From Aedes albopictus (lineage: Eukaryota > Arthropoda > Insecta > Diptera > Culicidae): a stretch of DNA of 64,000 nucleotides. This document shows, piece by piece, positions 11,141-23,179 of the stretch. Every line of letters starts with the position of its first letter. Within the stretch, counting starts at the first letter, position 1. Under the pieces are notes generated by a model, which saw nothing but the letters and a program-made list of their open reading frames with translations, did not search any database and was not told the DNA's origin. The position numbers were made by a program, and so were the translations under genes. The DNA is taken from assembly GCF_035046485.1 (NCBI RefSeq), contig NC_085138.1, forward strand, positions 341,880,263 to 341,944,262, in the 5' to 3' direction.

Positions 11141-11721
11141 CATCACTTGAAACTCTGAATCAGCGTAAAGCCTCTTCTGAAAATCCCCTGAAACTTTCTT
11201 GTAATCTTTTCAAATTCCACTGAATATCTTGAACCAGTGTCGCAAATATTCATCGCATTCATGTGAACAGTTACCAAAAAATCTGTTAATAACACAATAT
11301 GAAATGAATTTGAAGCATGTTTGCGTCTGGAAGTTATCAAAATAATAGCATGAAACAAGCTCACCAACTTATGCACGATCCTTTTGACAAATATTTCGTC
11401 AAAATATTAAGCTTTAGAACGCTAAAGTTTGACTTTTATTTCATACAGTAAAAACCTGGTTATTTTTGTCATTAGTTTTTTTTTTGTGGCCTTCATCATC
11501 CACAATCAGCGCAAGAATGGATCCAACACTTACCTGAAAAAGAGAAGAGAAAATAAAATGAGTATAAGTTGATGATAATTTAAAGAAAATAGTTATGACA
11601 CACTGTTGTATGCCATAAATATTATCAAGTGAAAATGCGAAGAACATCAATAGAAATTCCACAAAGAATTTCGATGTATCTTAAGTTATATCCCTTAACA
11701 AATTATACAGAATTTTTCCAG
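11141..11721. other. Spacer, nothing gene-like
   Basis: There is no recognised frame. It holds one inverted copy of a dispersed 24-26 bp motif (11346-11371, read on minus as TTGGTGAGCTTGTTTCATGC) that recurs at 33682-33706 and 61873-61896. Confidence 0.4.
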
Positions 11722-11723
11722 TA

Positions 11724-12032
11724 CCCGGGTAGAAGGGGGAAAAACGGCGATCAAAACATGATATTGGTTAGATTGATATAAGAGATCTGAAAATAATATC
11801 TGAAAAAATGTTCCTGGAACATCTGAACAATATCAAAATTTGATATTTCAAGATCAATCGAATAGCTTTCAGCTATTGATTAGAATCTAAAGTTAATCTG
11901 ATAATGATGTTCCAGTAGTAAAATTTAGGTATTATTTTTAGATCTTTTATCTCTTACAACAATCAACCCAATACCACATTTTGATTTCATTATCAAAATA
12001 TGCTTTTATTGAGCTCTTTTCCTCTACCCAGG
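11724..12032. mobile_element. Palindromic MITE, CCCGGGTAGA family
   Basis: The termini are CCCGGGTAGAAGGGG and the inverse of CCTGGGTAGAGGAAAAG, with TA on both sides (11722-11723 and 12033-12034). The inverted match continues inward through GATATTGG.TTGATTG and AAAATAATA blocks, so the 309-bp copy can fold nearly end to end. The TA duplication suggests a Tc1/mariner-type source. Confidence 0.7.
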
Positions 12033-12034
12033 TA

Positions 12035-13779
12035 TTGCTAAAGATTTTACGATGGATATACCCTGCAGGAATATTTTTTCGATCAATTATGACTGATTTT
12101 TTTTTAATCGGAACTGTTTGCATAGATACTATGAAAATATGAATGGTACTACACCTGCAATCCAAACAATGTATCTGAATTATTCTAGCGTTTCTACGCA
12201 TTAACCATCTAAGTTGCGTCAGAGACAGAACAATATTTAATTTGCTTTTTTTTTATTTACAGGTATTCCACCATCACTTATCAGTTACGCCGGATTATTT
12301 CTATCAAAGAAAAACATACCATAACGATCCATGTTGAATAAGACACATTCAAGCAGCATACCAAACAACCTAACCCACGAAGATCATCAAGGTCATCCTC
12401 TTAATATTTCAAGCTCAATGTCAGAGAGTCTGGAACTTCTCGCGCGAAATGCTCTTATTTATGGCAACTAACCATCCTCGTAAATCAAACCCGTTATGCA
12501 ATTAAATCCCAATCCGTCAGCCGTCTTTCTTTCTCAACCGCCGCGATCTCGAGCTCATCTTCGCCCGATTGCGCCCCCGAATCATCTCTTCGCCAGAAAT
12601 TCCCATCATGCCTGCCATTCGCCGTTGTTGTTGCCACGTTTCGCCTGAAATGAGCGCGTAATCCTAATGAGGCTAATTTATCTCGTCCCGACACGAAGAA
12701 GACGAAACTCCATCCCCCCAACTACGCTCTCCCGAAGTTTGTCGTCACCCAAGTGGGGCCGGACAGACAGACATCCCACCCAAGTACGTGCTCCGTCTGT
12801 GCCAATTTGGACACTGACTGTCAACTGCCCACCCCTCATCCAATCGTCGCAAATCTAGCACACAAATGGAAGAATATTCCTGAAAACGTAGTAGAAGTAG
12901 TCCTCATAAATAAATCCTCAAGCATGTACAATATAGGTAGAAAGGTGAAATAGCAGTCAGTGACTGCTGGGAAGAACTCAGGACGTGTCTCTGTCTCGTC
13001 CATCAGCACCAGCAGCAGTACTCATTTTCATTTTCCCATCTAGTGAAGCGGAAAAGTTTCCCATTCCACTCGGCACCGGATGCAGGGCTGGTAGCGACCC
13101 GTAAGCATTCGTGACATTCTACAAGAATTATTTTCATTCCCATTCCTTTCCATTCTATTGGTAGGATCTTCATCTAATATCCGTCTGTGTAAGCATCGAC
13201 CAATAATGGTCGGATTTATTCTTGCACCTCGCCAAACGCCTCATAGCCAATTTGGTATCAATTACTAATTTATAAATTAGCTTCCATATTATGATAAAAT
13301 ATTGTAAAAAAAACTACGATTTACTTAAAATAATAAGATTGAATAATTGTCCCTCGAATTCTGTTTTCGCCCAGTTCACGTCTATTTTGGGCACAATCTG
13401 AATTTAATTCCCGGAGCATCTTCTACGTGACACTATGGTGCATAGGATGGTCAAAAATTTGACTGTATGTGTTAATTCGAAAAATCGGTCAAATTCTTCG
13501 CAATCCAAATCAAATCAAATGTGTTCAAAATACGGTTGAGCAGAAATTTTCAAATTAAGATGGATGTAGTTTTAGAATAACGACCAAAATATTCCAATTA
13601 TTTTTTTGCCCACCAGATCATAATACGCCATCACAGTGCAACGAAGAAATCTTTCTTTGTGGTTGTGAAATACGGTGTTTCGTATGCGGAAAATCTACGC
13701 ACACATTTGTTTGCATCCTCTCTAGGCGATAAAAACTGCAAACAAACATGTCACCGTCGGAAAAAGTTATTTAATTAAT
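12035..13779. other. Low-repeat sequence, no gene recognised
   Basis: About 12440-13110 is GC-richer, with stretches such as CCGCCGCGATCTCGAGCTC. A pyrimidine-rich run ending TTTACAG occurs at about 12246-12261 and could be a splice acceptor, but nothing downstream supports an exon. Frames up to 84 residues are unassigned. This is a candidate for host regulatory sequence. Confidence 0.35.
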
Positions 13780-14079
13780 TAGTAGAACAGCTCTTGCTGC
13801 ATTCTGCAGCAGTGAAATCCAACTTTGAAGTGCCACAGAGCTTTTGTGGGAGTGTGAATTGAAGGTTAGTTCAACAAGTGAAAATTGAACGACGATGAAA
13901 AACAATTCGGCTAGTTGATGCTTTGGTGCGGTTGCCTTCGTCGTACGCAAAACAATAAAAAAATGTCAACTCGTAAGTGGAGTGAAATTGAAACGTGAAA
14001 TTTAGTGTAATTATTCGATTTTCAGTGGTTATCGAAAGTATACATCCTTTTGCTTCCATCTAATGTGGGATTGCCAAAG
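13780..14079 (+). other. Candidate non-coding first exon
   Basis: The sequence ends CCAAAG followed by GTAAGTCAG (14080-14088), a near-ideal insect 5' splice donor. The upstream 250 bases contain many GTGAAA/GTGAAT words typical of insect 5' untranslated exons and no long open frame. A promoter was not located, and the left edge is arbitrary. It could equally be chance in non-coding DNA. Confidence 0.25.
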
Positions 14080-14429
14080 GTAAGTCAGAATATGATTGTC
14101 TGTTTTCCGTCCGATATGACGGGAATTAGCGCGTATGCAAACTGCCCATTCGTCAGATTTCTCCTCATAGCTTTCTAATAAACTTATTTCAACATGTTTT
14201 ATGCCTGTCTCACTGGGAATTGTAATACATTCCTAATATTTTTGGTAGATGCCTTATACTATCTTGGAGTGTACTCAGCTGAATGAATTCCAAAATTTGT
14301 AGCAAATTCCATAAAAAGGTTATTCTAATACTTCGACAGATTACTGACAATTTGTGTGATAAATTATTTCCAGTGCTGTCATGGTAAAAGCAGAGCTTCC
14401 GCGATTTCAGCACCCCTTCACTGGTACAT

Positions 14430-16715
14430 TCCCATGGATGAATTCCTGGACCAATCTCTGAAGGAACCGCTTGAGCAATTCTTGAAAGAACTGTTGCAAC
14501 TACTTCTGGAAGAATCCATGAAACAACTTTTGAAGGAGTCCCTGCAGAAATTTCTGAAGTGATTCTAGGAATATTGATAAAGCCTCTAAAGATTTTTCCG
14601 AAAGTAGCGCTGAAGAAATTTCAGAAAGAATTTAGAAAAAAATCTAAACAAAATTCTAAATGAACTCCTAAAAGAATTTCTGAAAAAAAACAGGTATAGG
14701 GCAACTTACGTATTTTCGGCAGTTTTGTTCTCTTCGTCATGGGGGTTTCTTAAAAACCTGTTGAACTCAGATTTGGCCTCAAATCCTTCCTAACCAAACT
14801 GAGTTATATGCCCAAATTTCAGGCAATTTGGCCAAATACAACAAACCTGTCGATAATACCCTTCGTCACCTTATTTTAAGAATCTAGAAATAGATTTTCT
14901 GAACAAATTCCAGAAGGAATACCTGGAAACCCGTAGTGAAATACCTGACAGAACTTTGAGATATCTTTGGAAAAAAATCATGGAGAAATCCCCTAATAAA
15001 AATCCTAAACATTATTTTTTTAATGAATTCCTGGAGGAATCAAAAGCCAAATTCCTAGAGATACGCTTGAAAGCGAAACATTTCTGAGAAAATACATAGA
15101 GAAACACCCGGCGGAATTTCTGATGAAATCTTTGTGTGAATTTCTGTCTTCCAATGTCCACTGTCTTCCAGCCTTTATATAAAAATCCTTATAAGAATCT
15201 CTGGAAGAATCTGTAGAAAAAATACTGAAGAAAACCTTGGAGGATTTTCTAAGATTTTTTAAGAAACCCGTGGAGCAATTTCTGGAAGAGAAATGTCTGG
15301 GAAATCATGGGAATGTCCTTAATAATCTCTTGTAGAATTTCTAAAGCAATGCTTGGACAAAATTCGTTAGAAAGCTTCTGAGAACATTTTAAAGGAGATC
15401 TGATTTTTTTTGTTTCCTAATGAATAAATTCCGTGAACAATTTTCTAAACAAAAAACCATGGAGTATTTTTTGAGAAAATTCATGCAAAGTTTTCTAGCT
15501 GAATGCTTTCTAGAGGAATCTATGAAAAAATCTGAAAAAAATTCGTAGATGAATTTCTGAAACAATTTATGCAAGATTATTGCAAGGAATTCCTCAAGTA
15601 TTTTCTAAAGGAATCCATGCAACATTTTCAGAAACTGTCCGTGCAAGACTTCCTTAAAAAGTTGTTGGAGAAATTTCTGGAGGACATTCTAAAGTCTAAA
15701 GGAATCCCTAGAAGATTGTGTGAACAAATTTCTGACAGAGTTTCTTTAGGATTGTCTGGATGATAATTTTTAAGTTAATCTCCGAGGAGTTTTCAAAGGA
15801 GTCTCTGAATGAATTTCTTCAAGAATCCCTGAAAGACTTATTCAGGAACTCGTGAAAGATTTTTAAATGAATCCTAGGATGGATTTCAGCAAGAGTCAGA
15901 AATCGGTGGAAGTTTTTTCAAAGTAATCCTTGGACAAATTTATAAAAGAAAATCTCTAAAGGAAAATCCGGAGGTATTTCTGAAGAAATGATTAGTTTAA
16001 AATAAAAGCTAAGGAAGATTATCTGAATCCCTCGAAAAAAATGTGAAGGAATCCCCCAGGGTTCCAAAGTGACCCCGGTACATACATATTTTTGAAGGAA
16101 CTTTTGGAACATTTTCTGAAAAATTCTGGAATAGTTGCTGAAGGCGTCGCTAAAAGTTTTATTAAATGATTCTCTGGAGAAATTTCTGAATAAATGCCGA
16201 AAGAAATTTTTGAAGGACTCTGAACGACTTTCTGAACGAATCCCTGGAGGAATTTCTGCTGAAATTCGCGGATATTTTTTTGAAAAAAAATTAAGGAATT
16301 ATAGAAGTAAATCATGCAAGATGCTGTGGAAGAACTATTTGAGAAATTTATAGAATAGGTGGAATTCCAAAACAAATCCCTGAAGAAAATTTCCAAATGA
16401 ATCAATGGATTTTTTTTGAATAATCCATGAGAGAATCATTGGCCGAATACTCGAACAAATTTCCAAAAGATTTTTTTAAATATTTTTTCGTGATGAATTT
16501 CTGAGTAGATTTTCCTAAGGAATCTCCAATAGTTTCTCCGAACTAATGCCAAGAGAAATTTCTGAAGTAATCCAGAGCAAATTCTGAAGTAATCTCTGGG
16601 TGGATTTCTCTATCAATCTCTAAAATGATTTGTGAAAAGTCATGGAGGAATTCGTGAATGCCAGATTTCTTAAAAAAAATGCGTCACTTCTTACGGAAAA
16701 ATTCTAAAAAAATTA
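14430..16715. repeat. Degenerate GAATTTCTGAAG minisatellite tract
   Basis: About 2.3 kb is composed of diverged blocks such as GAATTCCTGGA, AATTTCTGAAGAAAT and GAATCCCTGAAGGAA. It is the same class as the arrays further right but older and more AT-rich. Many short frames with biased composition (FLKE/LLEE-like) cross it on both strands; these are repeat products. A MITE sits at 14699-14881. Confidence 0.75.
14699..14881 (+). mobile_element. GGGGAACTTACG MITE, copy A
   Basis: The ends are GGGCAACTTACG and CGTCACCT with TA on each side. The sub-terminal block CGGCAGTTTTGTTCTCTTCG appears at the left and, inverted and diverged, at the right. This is one of four copies in the window and has accumulated several substitutions. 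Confidence 0.75.
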
Positions 16716-16721
16716 TTTTTA

Positions 16722-16905
16722 GAAGGGAATTACATGAGCTATATTCTGTAAAATTTTCAAGATGTGTTTTTTTCCCGTTCCTGAGTTGTGACCAATTTTG
16801 AGAAAATGGTCCAGATGTAAGTTGATTTTCGATCGTCTTGATTATTAATTTACACAAAATTGAACATAACTCAGGAACGGAAACCAGCTTATGTAATTCC
16901 CTTTC
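16722..16905. repeat. Inverted repeat, probable decayed MITE
   Basis: AAGGGAATTACATGAGCT and CCCGTTCCTGAGTTGTG on the left are matched inverted on the right by AGCTTATGTAATTCCCTTT and CATAACTCAGGAACGG. The loop contains CAATTTTGAGAAAATGG. Neither the exact ends nor a target duplication could be fixed. Confidence 0.6.
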
Positions 16906-17213
16906 GAAAATATATTTTTTTATAATTTTCCCGGACTACGAAAATAGTTTTTCCGACTTTTCCAACCGATTTATCTCAACAGTGAAACATTTTGTGGAAA
17001 ACAATTTTCATTTTGTATTTTTTCTCAATTGCTGAGAAAATTTTCTTTTGATTTCACACAAAAAATATTGTGTCTACGATGCTTCGTTCTTGAGTTATGA
17101 TTTTTCAAAGTAGGTGGTGTCTGTAGAAAATGTTTGTCTTCCACTTGGAGTTTTCCGGAGAATTGGGTGACTCTGATTTTTTTTTGAATTTAATTTTTGT
17201 TCATATACATATA

Positions 17214-18378
17214 CACTCCCGAACAAAAGTTTGGGGTCACCCCCTAGAAAACATGTCATTTTTTAGGACCATATCTCCCCCAATTTGTGTCCGATTTCAA
17301 TATCCTTGGTCTCATTTGAAAGATAATAAGTCAAAGTAACTTTGAACATGATTGAGGTGGAAATCTTTCAAAAATATTTGTATGTAAACTTAACCCAAAA
17401 TTGCCAAATTTTCTAAAAAATGAATATAAACTTACGGCAGTGTCGCTGGAAATTGGGTCGACCAATTTTTAGGATGATAGTGCCAATAACCTATTTTCTA
17501 TTAGCTTTTAACTACTTTTTACCTAACTTGGCTAAAAAAGCTAGGAAAAAAGTTATTAAGTAATTTAACTCTTGATGTCATCGACCAAAAGTTTGGGGTC
17601 ACCCCCCTCAATATGATGAATCAGCCAAAAGTTTGGGGTCACTGTCGTAAAACATGTAAAACTGATTTGGTGATAGGATCTTCGTTATCTATAGTTCAAT
17701 TTTAATTCTTTTTGGCTCATTTCAAAGATACGTTAGATGTCTCTAAGTTAACATATTCAACAATAACACATTTCAACGCATTTCAAAAATTGAGGCAATT
17801 TTACGTTAAGTTTTAGTATGTAAGTTTTAACAAATATGTGTGGTTCAATGTCTATGCAGTAAGTACCATTCATTATGTTTCAAATAAGCCAAGAAGAATT
17901 AAAATTGAATGAAAGATGACAAAGATATCAACAAATCACTTTTCTATGTTTTACGACAGTGACCCCAAACTTTTGGCTGATACATTATTTTGAGGGGTGG
18001 TCTTTTGGTCGATGACATCAAGAGTTAATTTACTCAATAATTATTTTTTTCTAGATTTTTTGGCCAAGTTCGGTAAAAAAGACAGTTGGAAGCTAATAGA
18101 AAATAGGTTATATTACCGCTCTCAGCTTAAAATTTGGTCGACCCAATTTCCAGCGATACTGCCGTAAGTTTATATTCATTTTTTTTTAGAAAATTTGGCA
18201 ACTTTACATACACATATTTTTGAAAGAGTTCCACCTCAATCATGTTCAAAATAACTTTGACTTATTATCTTTCAAATGAGACCAAGGATTTTGAAATCGG
18301 TCACAAATTGGCGGAGATATGGGCCTAAAAAAATGACATGTTTTCTAGGGGGTGACCCCCAACTTTTGATCGGGAGTG
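17214..18378. mobile_element. 1.17 kb fully palindromic Tc1-type element
   Basis: The termini are CACTCCCGAACAAAAGTTTG and its inverse, with TA on both sides (17212-17213 and 18379-18380). The arms (about 580 bases each) match inverted for almost their full length, including blocks around GACATGTTTT, GAAATTGGGTCGACC and CTCTTGATGTCATCGACC. The terminal motif AAAAGTTTGGGGTCAC is also present inside the arms at 17588-17603, 17627-17642 and inverted near 17960. No transposase frame survives. The TA duplication supports a Tc1/mariner origin. Confidence 0.85.
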
Positions 18379-18379
18379 T

Positions 18380-19600
18380 ACTTACTAGCTATACAATTTA
18401 AATAAAAATAAAATTAAAAAAATGTTTCAATTTTATGTCAATTTCGATTTGATAGGCATTTCGAAAATTGAAATGTTTACTAAATCGAGGTATACCTGTA
18501 TATCTTACTATGCTCTAACCCTATTACAATTTGAGCAGTGACTCGCCACCAGCCCTGTCCTTACCGAGAGGAATCCCCATTTTAGGATCTTCATTCCAAC
18601 TCATTGAGCGGAATCTCTCGTATTTACCTTCCAATCCAGCAACGACACCCCGACGACTACCATCTCTGTTCTTGCTATGACCTACAACCACCGCAAACGT
18701 TGGGTAGAAGAACACACGTGTTCTACTACGACACCGACGACTACATAGATCGGGGAACGGACAGCACAAAACAAACAACAGCTGATTCGACGTTCCACGC
18801 TCTCGTCGTCGTCGCTCGTCGCATTTTGGCAAGAGATTCTCCAGAATTTCTCCCACCCATGCTCGTTGGATCGGACCATACTGAAGAAGCACGTTTTCGA
18901 GAGCGAAAGAGTGGCAGAACTTGACACGATTTGACAGTACCTGCTTCAGTTCAGTTGTTTTGATGGTCGTCGAGACATGCGCAATCGGTTGGACTTGGAA
19001 GTGTTCCGGTGGCAAAACGTTACACAACACCAACAACCCCGCATCGAGAAATTCTTCTTACATTTCGGAAGCGAAATGTCACGGCTGTTTATATGTAACA
19101 GCAGCTCGTTTTAAAGTCGTTTGCTTTGGAGTATGGGGTATGAGGAGATACTCTCCAACAACGCTACCCAGATCGATGAGCGTGCCCTTGTCCCCGATGA
19201 TGTTACGTAAAAGCATCACAGCACAAATTAAAGCTTGTTGTAAATGAAGCACTATTAGAGCCAAACTATTCAGCATAACATCTCATTGAAAGAAGCAGAA
19301 AAAAAACAACGATTGTACACATACGTGACCGGCGATGCATGCAAAATTCTCTCTGTAAAAATAGAGATGATGAGCTGAAAACGATGGATGTACCTACAAC
19401 AGCAAACGAGGTAATGAGCCCCAATTGGGCAACGTCATCATGATCAATGGACGTCACCACAACCCGACCGAAATCGCATAACAAGATTATTACTAAATTA
19501 TAACAGCTGTAGTTAGAAGTACCAAAAGGTGATACAATTTTGTTTGGGGGATTCCTCTATGGGGATATTTATTTTATTATGACAGAATTATACTAAAATT
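18380..19600. other. Low-repeat sequence with unassigned frames
   Basis: A 170-residue minus-strand frame (18524-19036) overlaps plus-strand frames at 18604-18924 and 18921-19247. None shows a domain I recognise, and the composition (Arg/Ser/Cys-rich, no conserved motif) does not argue for coding. The region is GC-richer than its flanks and could be regulatory or contain an exon of an unknown gene. Confidence 0.3.
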
Positions 19601-19606
19601 TGTGGC

Positions 19607-19726
19607 AACCCTAAAAGGGATACCTGGGGTCCATTGGACCCCAGGCGCCTTTCAGAGCTCGTCTTAGATGGAACACACTCAGCAAGGTGACGAAACTGAG
19701 GCCATGAAGGTATCCCTTTTAGGGTT
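19607..19726. mobile_element. Short MITE with AACCCTAAAAGGGATACC ends
   Basis: The left end AACCCTAAAAGGGATACCT is matched exactly inverted by AGGTATCCCTTTTAGGGTT at 19708-19726. Just inside the left end is a near-perfect palindrome, CCTGGGGTCC followed by ATTGGACCCCAGG (19623-19645). Only about 120 bp lie between the ends. No clear target duplication was found. Confidence 0.7.
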
Positions 19727-19739
19727 ACTTAATAACAAA

Positions 19740-20430
19740 ATAATAACAAAACGAGTTTATTTTTATAACCTTCCTATGCTTTAGGAAAAGACATGATTTT
19801 AATATAATAAAAGTTATTATATTTCACAAGTATGAAAAAATATTGTTTTATCAATTAGATCACTCGAATGAAGAGATTTATATCAAAGCTTATGACAACT
19901 TTTACATGCAATTATGTTATTTTAAAGCAAGTTCAATTGAACAAATTGTGGTATAATCTTGTTATAGTTTGTATCAGAATTCGTCATATTTTTGTTCTAA
20001 TGGAAGGAAGGTTTGTAACAATTAATGATTTTTTAAATACATGTTTTATAACAGCCATTGTTACAAAAATCATTGTAAAAAAATAGCAAAACTTGTTATA
20101 TTTTTGTTATTCTCCTCCGGTCGAGAAAGCAAAAGCTTTTGAGGCTTTGATTGCGATGACGGCTACGTACGGTGGGTGATGGCGTTGAAGGTGGTTATCA
20201 CGAAATGAAACCATAACCGTAATGTCGATAATCAAATTTAAATTATATTCCAGCGCTGACCTTGAATTGAGGGTAGAGTGGATAAGCTGGCGTTGCTGGT
20301 GAAGATGCTACTCATCGGATTTGTTATTACAATTAGACGGTTGTATCAACATGGTGCCCCTTGAGCATGGGGTGGAAAATTCTAGAGTATATTTCAATAT
20401 TGGAAAGGAAACTGAGAATTTGAATTTAAA
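19740..20430. other. AT-rich ATAACAA element remnant and spacer
   Basis: The part up to about 20115 is AT-rich with ATAACAAA near the left and TTGTTATTTTTGTTATTC near the right, like the element at 6031-7160. The rest holds nothing recognisable. Confidence 0.4.
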
Positions 20431-20432
20431 TA

Positions 20433-20623
20433 GGGGAAATTGTGTGTTTTCGGCAGTTTTGTTCTCCTCATCATGAGGGCTTTTTGAAAGCTGTTGAACT
20501 TAGAGTTGGCCTCAAATCCTTCCCAACCAAGCTGAGTTATACGACCAAGTTTCAGGAAATTTGGCCGACAAAAAAACCCCATTACGAAGAGAACAAACCT
20601 GCCGACAATACCCATCGTCACCC
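20433..20623 (+). mobile_element. GGGGAACTTACG MITE, copy B
   Basis: The ends are GGGGAAATTGTGTG and CGTCACCC, flanked by TA at 20431-20432 and 20624-20625. It shares CGGCAGTTTTGTTCTC, TTGGCCTCAAATCCTTCC and AAGAGAACAAACCTGCCG with the other three copies. Confidence 0.8.
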
Positions 20624-20639
20624 TAATTACTAGGTTTAA

Positions 20640-21160
20640 AATCTAGTTTAAAAGAGCTGATCATGCTCCAAAATTTTCCCTTCATAAGGTTGATTTTCGT
20701 TGAAGTAAATCACTACGTTTTTGTTAGTTGTTGTAATGTAGCTTTTGCTGCAATTTTATAATTCATCTTAGTTCTAGAGTAATTCTATAGTTATTAGTTT
20801 TGTACTCTCATAAATTAGTTTGCATGTGTAGATTCAAGGACAATTTTCTCGTTATTCGTGTCTTGTGTTGTTCCTGCATGATTCATTTCAAATTAGCTTA
20901 CGTTTTAACAATATAATTGAGAAACTTACTGCTTTGCATGAACCAGTAATACTTTTAGATTAGAAACAATTAATTTAAGTAAATAACTAACTTAGCGTGT
21001 AATTTAGCTATAAAAGATGAGAATTTATAAACTAAGTTTAACAATTTGCATGAAAATTCACTTTGACTAAATTTCACCTTCAATTTTAGCAATTAACTCA
21101 CGTGTTGTAATTATACAATGGGTATGGGTAGTAGATTGCATGACATTAGATCTGTCTTTT
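20640..21160 (-). other. Possible 3' LTR of the BEL/Pao copy
   Basis: Downstream of pol on the minus strand is a purine-rich run (about 21163-21180, read AAGGAAAAAGAGAGAGT) that could be a polypurine tract. It is followed by a TGTCATGCAATC-like start. The following 500 bases have no frame and a TATAAATTCTC sequence. No second copy exists in the window to confirm LTR boundaries, so this is a positional inference. Confidence 0.3.
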
Positions 21161-21510
21161 TATTACTCTCTCTTTTTCCTTGTCATTGGTCGGTTCAGCC
21201 GTCACGGTATCGTGACCGACAGTGCTGGCAGTTCCAACACTCTCTCTGCTCCGTAACACTGGCCACCAGGTACAGCTTCTTCACCATCTACTTCTAATAC
21301 CGTCAGCCTTGCCACAGGCCTACGCATAAGCCCACTCGCAGTTTGTATGATAGCTTGCCGAATCCTTCCATCTACCCCTTCGATTACTTGCACAACTCGT
21401 CCTCTTGTCTACTCGTTTCTTCGTTCATCAACAAATACCAGCACTAACTGTCCTTCGGCTATAGGCTCCACATCACTACACAACTTGGGTCGCTTAGTCA
21501 ACGTTGGAAA

Positions 21511-22113
21511 CTACTCCCTTATCCTCCTCCTCCAGAACACGTCTAGCTGATGCTGCAGTTGATTCCACGACGATCTTAAAGCTTTGGCCGGGTTTGTTGC
21601 TTCAGCTATCGGTTGACGGACTCCGCTTGAGTTGCCGAGCAGGAAGTGGTGCGGTGTTATTGCCTTGTTTTCTTCCGACGTCAACGGCAGATATGTTAGA
21701 GGTCTGCTGCTTACTAATGGCACGGCCTCTACCATGAATATGACCAACGCTTCGTCGCCCATCTTGCGGTTGTGGTCGTACGCCGTCTCGACGGCAACTT
21801 TGCTGGAGCGAACCATCCGCCTCCATGACCTGCCCATGTGCGGAGTGCCAGGCAGTTTGAACACCCATTTGGTAGCAGTTCCCGGGAAAGTTACGGCTAG
21901 TTGCTCTTCTTGCTCCTTCGTCAGTCTAGCGGCACCCAGGAAATTTATTCCGTTGTCCGAATAGATCTCAGCCGGCGCTCCGCTACGGCAGACGAACCGT
22001 CGGATACATTTGTTGCAGGAGTCCGTGGTCAAATTGTGTGCCACTCTTATCGTTAGGCACGTGAACACAACAATCCAGCGTTTCGAGTTGCTTCTTCCGA
22101 TCTTCACCGCCAT
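21511..22113 (-). pseudogene. BEL/Pao integrase core, inactive
   Basis: This 200-residue frame covers the rve-type catalytic core. It reads KRWIVVFTCLTIRVAH near residue 11, the second catalytic aspartate in SDNG (residues 52-55), PHMG at 91-94, a SRPLTYLPLTSEE segment and TPHHFLLGN. The family normally has a glutamate after the tryptophan of the GSWE motif; here residues 97-99 read WRR, so the third catalytic acid is lost. The first catalytic aspartate region lies upstream of the apparent start, across a frame break. The methionine start is incidental, because the domain was once part of a long polyprotein. Confidence 0.9.
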
Positions 22114-22135
22114 TGGTAAGTATTGGCCAAACTGC

Positions 22136-22333
22136 TTACCGCCGTCCGGAGTCGTGGAACGTAGTATTTTCCCGTTGAGGGACTTCGTTGACCACGGTTT
22201 CGGTATTCGCGTGTAAGTAATTACGACGGTAGTGATCCAGTAGTAGATTAGTCAACACATGTTTCCTGGGGAGGATAAATTGAAACCTTGCTTCTCTATC
22301 GACGTTCGGAGCCGATCCGATTCTGCTATCCAC
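22136..22333 (-). pseudogene. BEL/Pao integrase zinc-binding segment
   Basis: The peptide contains PRKHVLTNLLLDHYRRNYLH followed by ANTETVVNEV, which matches the histidine half of the H2C2 domain preceding BEL/Pao integrases. The cysteine pair is not reached in this frame, so the domain is broken before the core frame begins at 22113. Confidence 0.75.
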
Positions 22334-22560
22334 TCAAAGGATGCCTTGATCGTCCAAGATTGGACAGAGTTGGAAAATAGCGCTGCTTTTTTCTAACGGT
22401 GTTGGCTCGGTTACCGGCTTTAAACTGTTTCGTTGTAGAACTATCAATTCATTCGGGAAGCATAGCCATTGCCCATCGCGTATGAGCAGACTCTCTGCTT
22501 TTTAAAGTTCCTCGGAGGTCAAAGGGTCTGCGAATCGTTCGCGACCAGCGATTTTCTGCA

Positions 22561-23179
22561 TCAGTTTTCCAATTCTACACGCGACGAACTTCGATGATCA
22601 GCTCGTAACCATAAAAGGACTGAATCGCTGAATCGCTTCAAAACATCTTCCTGATGATCCACACTCCACAGGGTATGATTCTCACCTTTGTTTTGGCCTA
22701 TTGACCTATGGGTCACCTTTGTTTTGGTCGGAAATTCCTCCATTGTTTACCGTCCGGAAATACGCAACTGCACTGCACGCCGACTCGCTGGCGTCTACAA
22801 ACAGGCGTACTTGTACATTTTGATACCGTTCTTTGGTTGCACCTGAGAAGTAACAGCAAGGTATTTTGAGTTGACTAGAACAGTAGGGTACAAATTTTCC
22901 ACCGTAGGTAAAGATCATCGTTGTCATGGTTGACCTTTTCGTCCTACTGTGCTCCGTATTCACACTTCTTACAGGAGAATCTTCCCGTGTACTACGAACA
23001 AGTTCAGCAATCGCAGTGGATCGAAAAGTGACAAAAGTGCCTTTTTGTAGGGCGTTCGCCAGTCGTAACCAGACTGGAAATATCTGATTACATGACGGTC
23101 GCGAAGCTGAAGGCATCTTCCAGCGTCGACCACAAGAGTCCGAGAACTCGCTCACAGTCGCCTTGATTGTCCGCTGCAA
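22561..23179 (-). pseudogene. BEL/Pao RT end and RNase H, frameshifted
   Basis: The frame at 22706-23179 includes NVQVRLFVDASESACSAVAY, the start of the RNase H fold with its first catalytic aspartate. The next frame (22561-22743) carries SDSVLLWLRADHRS, matching the later RNase H aspartate motif of the family. The two frames overlap by a shift, so they were once continuous. Confidence 0.8.

Noticed and set aside
12246..12262. Splice acceptor (pyrimidine run ending TTTACAG)
   Set aside because: No open frame or donor follows at a sensible distance, and such runs are common in this AT-rich DNA.
18524..19036. 170-residue minus-strand frame as a gene
   Set aside because: No recognisable domain, several overlapping frames on the other strand, and no splice or start support. 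Kept only as an unassigned frame in a low-repeat region.
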